Of a DNA stretch of 9,312 bases, positions 1-5,837 are shown in pieces. Origin of the DNA: Gemmatimonadaceae bacterium (lineage in GTDB: Bacteria; Gemmatimonadota; Gemmatimonadetes; Gemmatimonadales; Gemmatimonadaceae); contig JADGGM010000075.1 of NCBI GenBank assembly GCA_019689955.1, positions 1 through 9,312 of the forward strand. Reading direction: 5' to 3'. The notes below the pieces were generated by a model. The model worked only from the letters and a program-made list of their open reading frames with translations. It ran no database searches and was not told the origin of the DNA. The stretch's first letter is position 1; each line of letters opens with the position of its first letter. A program made the position numbers and the translations under genes.

Positions 1-23
1 CCCGTGATCAGGACCTGCCCCAT
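1..23 (-). CDS. 5' end of a divergent gene, possibly an NAD-dependent sugar epimerase/dehydratase (partial)
   Basis: Only the first eight codons are in the window: ATG at 23-21 followed by codons reading MGQVLITG. A purine-rich Shine-Dalgarno sequence (CGGAGGGGG on the minus strand, plus-strand 31-39) ends about 7 nt before the ATG, which makes this a credible start. The peptide matches the usual opening of extended short-chain dehydrogenases (M-x-x-V-L-[IV]-T-G-[GA]-x-G), where the first beta strand runs into the glycine-rich NAD-binding loop. Known members include UDP-glucose 4-epimerase and dTDP-glucose 4,6-dehydratase. A sugar-nucleotide enzyme would suit the glycosyltransferase and nucleotidyltransferase genes nearby. 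Eight residues are too few to prove the family; the start signal is better supported than the function. The minus-strand frame is also open upstream of the ATG, so an earlier start is not excluded. Confidence 0.42.
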
Positions 24-224
24 CGCCAACCCCCTCCGAATCTCACGCGTCAGACGCACCGCCGGCGTCCGCGTGATCGCCTGCGCCGCCGCATCGTGCG
101 CTCGGCGCGCGCGTGCCGCACCACCTCGAGCATCACGGTGCGAGCTCGATCGAGGCGATCGTCGGTGTGCAACAAGCGGGCCGGTACTTACCTCGTCCCG
201 ATGAGAGTCGCATCGGGCGCATCG

Positions 225-245
225 GTGTGTACGACGTCGACACAC
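225..245. promoter_or_regulatory. Near-perfect inverted repeat, candidate operator
   Basis: The left arm is GTGTGT-A-CGAC and the right arm is GTCG-ACACAC. Apart from one unpaired A at 231, the ten bases of each arm are perfect reverse complements with no spacer. It sits in the middle of the divergent intergenic region. That is where a dimeric regulator controlling both genes could bind. The symmetric arms with no loop fit a DNA dyad better than an RNA hairpin. No regulator family can be assigned, and chance palindromes are common in GC-rich DNA, although the TG/CA-rich outer arms make this one less trivial. Confidence 0.35.
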
Positions 246-493
246 GCCGGAGCGCGCTGATATCCGAGCTCACCACCGCACGGCACCGGCGCGCTGCGCC
301 ATACGCGCGTGCGACTGGCCGGGTCGGACGAGATGGGGGCTGGCGCTTTCAGGTGTGCGTCGTCATCCTGATCGGACGGCTCGAACCCGCGTGGCGGACG
401 GGGGTATACCCGCTGCCACACCCTGCATGCGCCACGAAGGACTCCCCGCTCCGCATCACCCCTCCCCTGCATCTCATTGAAGTTGAAGGACCC

Positions 494-520
494 GGCGTCG
501 GCGCCCCCCGCGCCGGTGTC
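494..520 (+). promoter_or_regulatory. Leader hairpin just upstream of the ABC transporter start
   Basis: The arms 494-504 and 510-520 can pair over 11 positions (a core of six GC pairs, CGGCGC with GCGCCG, plus an outer section with three G-U pairs) around a loop of five C residues. The hairpin ends 11 nt before the ATG at 532. No clear Shine-Dalgarno sequence is seen between hairpin and start codon, so the structure may affect how well the transporter is translated. The pairing is visible in the sequence; a regulatory role is inference. Confidence 0.3.
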
Positions 521-531
521 CCAGCCGACGT

Positions 532-2334
532 ATGGCACACCTGACGTACCGTAGCGGCACGTATCGGCAGTTCGATCCCGGACGCGGCCGCCGTCTGATC
601 CGCCGCTCCCTGCAATTCGTGGCACCCTACCGCGCCCGCCTCGCGGGGGTCTCGGCGCTCGCGCTCACCGTCGCCGCACTCGGCGCGCTCCAACCGCTCG
701 TCCTCAAGTTCGTCTTCGACACGCTCACCCGGCACGGAGAGCTCCGTACGCTGGCGCTCATAGTCTGCGCCCTCCTCGCCGTCGAGGTCGCCAGGACGCT
801 CGCCGAAGGGTGGCTCGCGACCGCCACCTGGGACCTCCGCCTCGCGGTCGACTACGCGCTCCGCGAACGGCTCATCGGGAAGCTCAACACCCTCCCGATG
901 GCGTACCACCAGGGACGCCCGGTCGGTGGCACCATGACACAGGTGAACCAGGGCGTCACCGGCTTCCTCACCGCGTTCAGCGAGATCGCGTTCAACCTCG
1001 TCCCCGCGGTCGCCTACCTCATCCTCTCGGCGACCGCGCTCGCGCGCCTCGAGTGGCGCCTCGCGCTCGTGGTGCTCGTCTTCACCCCGCTCCCCGCCCT
1101 CATCGGCGCGTGGGCCGCACGCGAGCAGACGCAGCGCGAACGGCTGCTCATGCAGCGCTGGACCACCCTCTACTCGCGCCTCAACGAGGTGTGGGCGGGG
1201 ATTCGCACGGTGAAGTCGTTCGGCATGGAGGAGGTGGAGCTCCGCCGCTTCCTGAGCGGGCAGCGCGAGGGGAACGAGATCGTCCGCCGCGGCGTGCGCA
1301 CCGACGCGGTCACCGGCGCGCTGCGCGGCTTCGCGGCGACGCTCGCGCGGCTCGCGGCGATCGCCGTCGGCGGGTTCCTCATGATCCGCGGCGAGCTGAC
1401 GGTCGGCTCGCTGGTGGCGGTGCTCGGCTACATCACGGGGCTCTTCGGGCCCGTGCAGGGGATCACCAACGTGTACCAGACCCTCCGCCGCGGTACCGTC
1501 TCGCTCGAGATCATCTTCGGCATCCTCGATGCGCCGGACGCGGTGGGCGATCGCCCCGACGCCATCACCGTCGCGCGCGTGCGCGGCGACGTGCGCCTCG
1601 AGCACGTGACTTTCGCCTACGCCCCCGACGAGCCCCCCGTGCTCTCGGACATCGACCTCGACGTGCGCGCCGGCGAGAACGTCGCCATCGTCGGCGCGAG
1701 CGGGAGCGGGAAGAGCACCATGATGATGCTCCTCCAACGGCTCTACCCCGTCGAGCACGGGCGCATCCTCATCGATGGCATCGACATCCGCCAGCTCTCC
1801 CAGCGCTCGCTCCACGAGCAGATCGCCGCGGTCTACCAGGACGTCGACCTGTTCAACGAGACCGTGCGCGCGAACATCGCCTACGGCCGCCTCACCGCGA
1901 GCGACGAGGAGATCGAGGCGGCCGCGCGCGCCGCGTACGCGCACGACTTCATCATGGCGCTCCCCGAGGGGTACGACACGGTGATCGGCGAGCACGGCAA
2001 TCGCCTCTCCGGAGGGCAGCGCCAGCGCCTCGGCATCGCCCGCGCCCTCCTGCGCGACGCGCCGATCCTCGTGCTCGACGAGGCGACCTCGGCGCTCGAC
2101 GCCACGTCCGAGGCGCTCGTCCAGCAAGCGCTCCACACGCTCACGCGCGGCCGTACGACGTTCATCATCGCGCACCGCCTGTCCACTGTCATGAGCGCCG
2201 ACCGGGTCGTCGTGCTCCACCAGGGACGCATCGCCGAGATGGGGACGCACGCCGATCTGATGCAGCGGGACGGGCACTACGCCTCGCTCGTCCGCCGCCA
2301 GACGCACGGGCTCCTCCTCCCGCACGCGGCCTGA
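532..2334 (+). CDS. ABC exporter, fused transmembrane and ATP-binding domains
   Basis: A 600-residue inner-membrane ABC half-transporter of the MsbA/multidrug exporter type (type IV fold), expected to work as a homodimer that uses ATP to move a lipid, glycoconjugate, peptide or drug outward. Six hydrophobic segments lie at roughly 38-60, 72-92, 145-170, 175-196, 267-285 and 290-312, with the typical GIRTVKSFGMEE coupling-region motif at 223-234. The nucleotide-binding domain is complete: Walker A GASGSGKST (388-396, K394), Q-loop Q436, signature LSGGQ (492-496), Walker B ILVLD (512-516) followed by E517, D-loop SALD (520-523) and H-loop H548. All catalytic residues are present, so it should be active. 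The start at 532 is the first possible one: an in-frame stop lies at 484-486 with no other start codon between. It has no obvious Shine-Dalgarno sequence. The next gene on the same strand, a glycosyltransferase, begins 120 bp downstream, which favours a glycan-linked substrate, but substrate cannot be read from the sequence. Confidence 0.93.
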   Translation: MAHLTYRSGTYRQFDPGRGRRLIRRSLQFVAPYRARLAGVSALALTVAALGALQPLVLKFVFDTLTRHGELRTLALIVCALLAVEVARTLAEGWLATATWDLRLAVDYALRERLIGKLNTLPMAYHQGRPVGGTMTQVNQGVTGFLTAFSEIAFNLVPAVAYLILSATALARLEWRLALVVLVFTPLPALIGAWAAREQTQRERLLMQRWTTLYSRLNEVWAGIRTVKSFGMEEVELRRFLSGQREGNEIVRRGVRTDAVTGALRGFAATLARLAAIAVGGFLMIRGELTVGSLVAVLGYITGLFGPVQGITNVYQTLRRGTVSLEIIFGILDAPDAVGDRPDAITVARVRGDVRLEHVTFAYAPDEPPVLSDIDLDVRAGENVAIVGASGSGKSTMMMLLQRLYPVEHGRILIDGIDIRQLSQRSLHEQIAAVYQDVDLFNETVRANIAYGRLTASDEEIEAAARAAYAHDFIMALPEGYDTVIGEHGNRLSGGQRQRLGIARALLRDAPILVLDEATSALDATSEALVQQALHTLTRGRTTFIIAHRLSTVMSADRVVVLHQGRIAEMGTHADLMQRDGHYASLVRRQTHGLLLPHAA

Positions 2335-2454
2335 CCGCGCCACGGGGTTCTTCGCGCTCCCCTGCGGCGCTAGCTCGCGTTTTGCGACTCCTCGGCCGCC
2401 GTCGCGCGGCCGGGCATCGCTCGGCGCGCCGGTCGCGGGAGGCGGGGAGCGGTC
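2335..2454. other. Intergenic gap with a short GC hairpin
   Basis: 120 bp between the transporter stop and the glycosyltransferase start. The arms CGGCCGC (2393-2399) and GCGGCCG (2406-2412) form a 7-bp stem with a 6-nt loop, extendable by about two pairs. No T-run follows, so it is a poor terminator; it could instead be a pause or processing site within one transcript. A strong Shine-Dalgarno sequence (GGGGAG, 2444-2449) precedes the next ATG. Confidence 0.4.
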
Positions 2455-3543
2455 ATGAAGCTGGTGATCTTCGGGCTCTCGGTGAGCTCATCATGGGGGA
2501 ACGGCCACGCCACGCTCTGGCGCGGCCTGATCGGGGCGCTCGCGCGGCACGGGCACGAGGTGGTCTTCTTCGAGCGCGACGTCCCATACTACGCCGCGCA
2601 TCGCGACCTCGACGCGCTCCCCGCGGGCACGCTCGTCCTCTACCCCGAGTGGGACGCGGTCCGGCACGCGGCCAGGGCGCACCTCGCCGACGCGGACGTC
2701 GGGATGGTCACGTCGTACTGCGCCGACGGCGTCGCCGCGTGCGAGCTCGTGCTCGACTCCAACGCGGCCGTCCGGGCGTTCTACGACCTCGACACGCCGG
2801 TCACGCTCGCCCGGGTGGGTGCGGGGAAGCCGGTGCCCTACCTCCCCGCGCGCGGGCTCGGCGACTTCGACCTCGTGCTCAGCTACACCGGCGGGCGCGC
2901 GCTCGACGCGCTCCAGTCGCAGCTCGGCGCGGGGCGCGTCGCTCCGCTCTACGGGAGCGTGGACCCCGCGGTGCATCGCCGGGTGCCGCCCGTCGAGGCG
3001 TACCGCAGCCACCTGTCCTACCTCGGCACCTATGCCGACGACCGGCAGCGCGCCCTCGAGACGCTGTTCGTGGTTCCCGCGCGCCACCTCCCGCACCGGC
3101 GATTCCTCATCGGCGGGGCGCAGTACCCGCCGTCGTTCCCGTGGACCGACAACATCTACTTCAAGCGCCACCTCCCTCCGTCCGAGCACCCCGCGTTCTA
3201 CTCGTCGTCTCGGCTCACGCTCAACATCACGCGGCAGGCCATGGCGGAGATGGGCGACTGCCCGTCGGGGCGCCTCTTCGAGGCCGCGGCGTGCGGCGCG
3301 CCGGTGCTCAGCGACTCGTGGGAGGGGCTCGACGCGTTCTTCACCCCCGATCGCGAGATCCTCGTCGCCACGGACACGAACACGGCGATCGCCGCGATCG
3401 AGCGCTCGGACGCCGAGCTCGCGGCCGTGGCGCGCGCGGCGCGCGAGCGGACCCTGGCCCAGCACACGGCGGAGCACCGCGCCGCCGAGCTCGAGGCGAT
3501 CATCGAGGATGCCCTGCGCGATCCGTCGGGCGTGGAGGTGTGA
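2455..3543 (+). CDS. CgeB-family glycosyltransferase
   Basis: A 362-residue cytoplasmic glycosyltransferase of the CgeB type (GT-B fold, C-terminal Glyco_trans_1_2-like domain). Such enzymes transfer a sugar from a nucleotide donor to a glycan or other acceptor; CgeB itself is a Bacillus spore-coat maturation protein. The N-terminal half opens with MKLVIFGLSVSSSWGNGHA, a Rossmann strand and Gly-rich turn, followed by HGHEVVFFERD. The C-terminal half carries the family signature: SRLTLNITRQAM, then PSGRLFEAAACGAPVLSD with R273, F275 and E276, and E276 is expected to contact the donor's ribose or diphosphate. Length is normal for the family. The start at 2455 has GGGGAG five bases upstream (2444-2449) and an additional GGAGG at 2438-2442. 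The stop at 3541-3543 is three bases from the next start, so the two are co-transcribed and probably translationally coupled. Donor and acceptor are unknown. Confidence 0.87.
   Translation: MKLVIFGLSVSSSWGNGHATLWRGLIGALARHGHEVVFFERDVPYYAAHRDLDALPAGTLVLYPEWDAVRHAARAHLADADVGMVTSYCADGVAACELVLDSNAAVRAFYDLDTPVTLARVGAGKPVPYLPARGLGDFDLVLSYTGGRALDALQSQLGAGRVAPLYGSVDPAVHRRVPPVEAYRSHLSYLGTYADDRQRALETLFVVPARHLPHRRFLIGGAQYPPSFPWTDNIYFKRHLPPSEHPAFYSSSRLTLNITRQAMAEMGDCPSGRLFEAAACGAPVLSDSWEGLDAFFTPDREILVATDTNTAIAAIERSDAELAAVARAARERTLAQHTAEHRAAELEAIIEDALRDPSGVEV
3534..3539 (+). promoter_or_regulatory. Shine-Dalgarno sequence inside the previous gene's end
   Basis: GGAGGT lies within the last codons of the glycosyltransferase gene and 7 nt before the nucleotidyltransferase ATG at 3547. 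It fixes the start of that gene and implies that translation of the two is coupled. Confidence 0.7.
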
Positions 3544-3546
3544 GCG

Positions 3547-4329
3547 ATGTGGGGGATCATCCCGGCGGCGGGCGCGGGGAGCCGCATTCAGCCCCTGGCG
3601 TTCTCCAAGGAGCTCCTCCCGGTGGGGAGCCGCCTCGAGGACGGCGTCGAGCGCCCGCGCGCGGTGAGCGAGTACCTGGTCGAGCGGATGATCCTCGCCG
3701 GGGCGACGAAGCTCTGCTTCGTCGTCTCCCCGGGGAAGACGGACATCCTGGAGTACTACGGCGGGCGCATCGGCCCCGCGCAGATCGCCTACACCGTGCA
3801 GTCGCGCCCCGCGGGGCTGTGCGATGCGATCTTCCGCGCCCTCCCGCTCATCCCCCCGGACGAATCGGTGCTCGTCGGCCTCCCCGACACGATCTGGTTC
3901 CCGGCCAACGCGCTCCGCCAGCTCCCCGGCGACGTGCTCGCCTTTCTCCTCTTTCCCGTCGAGCGCCCGGAGCGCTTCGACGCCGTGGTCACCGACGCCG
4001 AGGGGCGGGTGCTCTCGATCGAGGTGAAGCAGCCGAACGCGCCGTCGAACTGGATCTGGGGCGCCTTCACGATGCCGGGCGCGGTGCTGGCCGCGCTGCA
4101 CGCGTTGTGGCACGAGCGCGACCAGCGCGACGAGTACGTCGGCACGCTCGTGAACGCGTACCTCGCGCACGGCGGCCGTGCGGTCGCGGTGCGCGCCGGG
4201 CGGTCGTACGTGGACGTGGGGACGCTCCACGGCTACCGCGAGGCGATCGAGCTGCTCCGGGCCGCGGCAGCGCCGGAGCGCGAGGTGTGGATCGTGCCGG
4301 AGAAGGGAGCGCTGCGCGCGCCGCGGTGA
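3547..4329 (+). CDS. Sugar-1-phosphate nucleotidyltransferase (RmlA/GalU-like)
   Basis: A 260-residue NTP_transferase-family enzyme that would join a sugar-1-phosphate to a nucleoside triphosphate, giving an NDP-sugar and pyrophosphate, in the cytoplasm. The N-terminus holds the nucleotide-binding signature GAGSRIQPL (9-17), followed by the FSKELLPVG segment (19-27) with K21, close to the RmlA pattern. Candidate metal ligands are D114 in LPDTIW and D223 in YVDVGT; two aspartates at equivalent places bind Mg in RmlA. The product NDP-sugar is the obvious donor for the adjacent glycosyltransferase, though the specific sugar and nucleotide cannot be told. The Shine-Dalgarno sequence GGAGGT (3534-3539) lies inside the end of the preceding gene, 7 nt before the ATG, and the intergenic gap is only GCG, which indicates translational coupling. 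It is somewhat short compared with full-length RmlA or GalU (about 290-300 residues), and the C-terminal tail is brief. Confidence 0.87.
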   Translation: MWGIIPAAGAGSRIQPLAFSKELLPVGSRLEDGVERPRAVSEYLVERMILAGATKLCFVVSPGKTDILEYYGGRIGPAQIAYTVQSRPAGLCDAIFRALPLIPPDESVLVGLPDTIWFPANALRQLPGDVLAFLLFPVERPERFDAVVTDAEGRVLSIEVKQPNAPSNWIWGAFTMPGAVLAALHALWHERDQRDEYVGTLVNAYLAHGGRAVAVRAGRSYVDVGTLHGYREAIELLRAAAAPEREVWIVPEKGALRAPR

Positions 4330-4344
4330 GGCGGGCGATGACAC

Positions 4345-4374
4345 AACGGCCCCGGCGAGATCGCCGGGGCCGTT
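4345..4374. terminator. Strong hairpin between convergent genes, likely two-way terminator
   Basis: The arms 4345-4357 (AACGGCCCCGGCG) and 4362-4374 are perfect reverse complements: 13 pairs with an AGAT tetraloop. The hairpin stands in the 76-bp gap between the stop of the plus-strand nucleotidyltransferase (4329) and the stop of the minus-strand SusD gene (4406), where a shared terminator is expected. Neither side has a proper T-run (GCGTTGCGT on the plus side, GTGTCATCG on the minus side). It therefore may act with Rho or simply protect RNA 3' ends. Confidence 0.68.
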
Positions 4375-4405
4375 GCGTTGCGTCACATCGCTGCGACGTG
4401 CGACC

Positions 4406-5788
4406 TCAGGTCGTCGTGCACTGCTTGTCGAGGACGCCGCCCCGGGCGTTCACCTCGGACTGCGGCAGCGGAAGGTTGTTGAGCGGCGGGAGCCCGCGCT
4501 CCTGGCCGACCCCGGCCGGCGGCTCGCTCCCGTTCAGCTTTCCGAACATGCGCAGGTCCGGCCAGCGGTCCGCGCTCTCGTAGAGGAGCGAGTAGCGCTT
4601 CTCGTACAGGATCCGGTTGAGCACCGCATCCGGCGCGTTGTTCGCGTCCGCCGTCAGGCCGCCGTCGTTGACGCGCACGATGTTCGCGTAAACGAGGGCG
4701 CTGTCCATCTTCCCCTCACCCCACTTCGCCTCGGCGGCGAGCAGGAGCAACTCCTTGTTCGTGAGGATCGGCACGGGCGAGGTGGGCGAGGTGTAGTTCA
4801 CGAACACGTACTTCGACGAGACATCGGACGCCGAGAGCGCGTTCGCCGAGTCGATCTTCTGCAGGCGCCGATCGCCGGCCTCCGCCTCGCGCAGCACGCG
4901 CGGGTTGACGCGGATCGTGGTGCTCGCCGGCGGCCCGTACAGGCCGTTGGTCGCGTCACCCGAATTGCTCGAGAAGTTGTGCATCGGCCCCACGTCCAGG
5001 TCGGCCGGGTCCGTGCTCAGGAACGATGCCGCCAACGCCGCATCCGCCGCCGCGAGCGCCGCGGCGTCGGGCGATCCCGGGCCGTTACGGAAGGCGAGGT
5101 ACAGGTTCGCCTTGGCGGCCAGCCCGCGGTTGAAGGTGAGGAACGTCGACGGCTGGTCGAACCCGCTGAAGCCCGCCGGGAGGCTGAACGGGAACTCCCC
5201 CCCCGCGCTCAGGTTCGTGGCCGCCGAGTCGAGGAGCGCCACGATGTAGTGCAGCACGTCGCTCTTGCAGCTCAGCGGCGCCGGCGGATCGGTCGGCGGG
5301 GTGTCCACGTTGATCGGCGCCCCGACCGTGTCGTGCGTCTCCATGACCCGCATGTACTCGATCGCCTTGAAGGTCTGGAGGAACCCGATCGTCACGGCCT
5401 TTTGCTGGTCGCTGAGCACCGTCGCATCGGTCGCCTTGACCGCCGCGATCCCGATGTTCGTCAGGCGGATCGTGGCGTACGGGAACACCGAGGCCCCTAG
5501 GAAGTCGCTGGCGTCGATCGTCTCGCCCAGCAGCTCCGTGTTCCAGCGCGGCTCGGAGCCCGTGATGATGTACGCATCCCGGCCCACGATCTCCGAGCGC
5601 GTGATCTCCGCGGTGTGTTGCCCGCGATCCGAGGCCAGCACGCCCGTGGTCAGCGATTGGATCTGGGAGACGTCGGTGATCTTCGAGAAATCATCGACGC
5701 CGGGGTTGTTGAGGTTCGGCCGATTCGGGTCCTTGCATGCACCGATCGCCAGGACGCCGGCGGCCAACAGGACGTATCGAATTCGCAT
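4406..5788 (-). CDS. SusD/RagB-like outer-membrane lipoprotein
   Basis: A surface lipoprotein that caps the SusC channel and captures the nutrient (commonly a glycan, sometimes peptide) on the cell surface. From the chosen start the protein has 460 residues: MRIRYVLLAAGVLAIGAC is a lipoprotein signal with lipobox I-G-A-C and lipidated Cys18. Typical SusD wording follows: DPNRPNLNNPG near the N-terminus, a TPR-like helical body (LLLLAAEAKWGEGKMDSALVYANIVR), and a C-terminal RILYEKRYSLLYESADRWPDLRMFG segment. The gene lies 49 bp after SusC on the same strand, the usual order. The start at 5788 gives a compact signal peptide and has GGTGAG six bases upstream. An in-frame ATG at 5836 (one base after the SusC stop, TGA-C-ATG, with GGAG seven bases before) would add 16 residues, and another lies at 5818; either could be used. 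The stop is TGA at 4408-4406. Ligand unknown, since no hydrolase is adjacent. Confidence 0.92.
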   Translation of the reverse strand: MRIRYVLLAAGVLAIGACKDPNRPNLNNPGVDDFSKITDVSQIQSLTTGVLASDRGQHTAEITRSEIVGRDAYIITGSEPRWNTELLGETIDASDFLGASVFPYATIRLTNIGIAAVKATDATVLSDQQKAVTIGFLQTFKAIEYMRVMETHDTVGAPINVDTPPTDPPAPLSCKSDVLHYIVALLDSAATNLSAGGEFPFSLPAGFSGFDQPSTFLTFNRGLAAKANLYLAFRNGPGSPDAAALAAADAALAASFLSTDPADLDVGPMHNFSSNSGDATNGLYGPPASTTIRVNPRVLREAEAGDRRLQKIDSANALSASDVSSKYVFVNYTSPTSPVPILTNKELLLLAAEAKWGEGKMDSALVYANIVRVNDGGLTADANNAPDAVLNRILYEKRYSLLYESADRWPDLRMFGKLNGSEPPAGVGQERGLPPLNNLPLPQSEVNARGGVLDKQCTTT

Positions 5789-5798
5789 AGCGCGCTCA

Positions 5799-5814
5799 CC
5801 GCGCGGGCGCGCGG
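5799..5814 (-). promoter_or_regulatory. Hairpin in the SusC-SusD junction
   Basis: On the minus strand CCGCGCG and CGCGCGG are perfect complements separated by CC (realistically six pairs and a four-base loop). It lies between the SusC stop (5838) and the SusD start (5788). Its downstream arm ends with the GG of the GGTGAG Shine-Dalgarno sequence, so folding would partly hide that site. It could set the SusC:SusD ratio or mark an RNA processing site; this is inference. Confidence 0.33.
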
Positions 5815-5837
5815 TCATGAGTGTGTGAAGTCGCATG

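Larger units (their letters stand above)
24..531. other. Divergent intergenic region, no gene seen
   Basis: About 508 bp between the putative minus-strand gene start at 23 and the ABC transporter start at 532. Open frames cross it on both strands, but none gives a recognisable protein, a good ribosome binding site or the codon pattern of the neighbouring genes. It holds a dyad at 225-245, a 10-bp palindrome GGGTATACCC at 402-411, a tandem hexamer TTGAAG-TTGAAG at 477-488, and a hairpin at 494-520. I see no convincing sigma-70 promoter. TATACC at 405-410 is a weak -10 candidate without a good -35 box. The region probably carries the promoters of both divergent genes. Confidence 0.55.

Noticed and set aside
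365..395. tRNA T-arm-like stretch (CTCGAAC flanked by G and C runs)
   Set aside because: The flanking bases form only about three pairs, the loop lacks the usual leading TT, and no D-arm, anticodon arm or acceptor stem could be placed around it.
113..544. 143-codon open frame on the plus strand before the ABC transporter
   Set aside because: No recognisable protein, no ribosome binding site, codon use unlike the neighbours, and it runs over the start of the ABC gene in another frame.
349..2343. 664-codon open frame on the minus strand opposite the ABC transporter
   Set aside because: No domain, strongly charged repetitive composition, and wholly antisense to a well-supported gene.
2491..4386. 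631-codon open frame on the minus strand opposite the glycosyltransferase and nucleotidyltransferase
   Set aside because: Same Arg/Glu/His/Val shadow composition, and it crosses the boundary of two real genes and the terminator hairpin.
810..4583. 1257-codon open frame on the plus strand spanning three genes
   Set aside because: Arg/Ala/Pro/His-rich low-complexity translation, out of frame with the ABC, glycosyltransferase and nucleotidyltransferase genes, which all have complete family motifs; a high-GC shadow frame.
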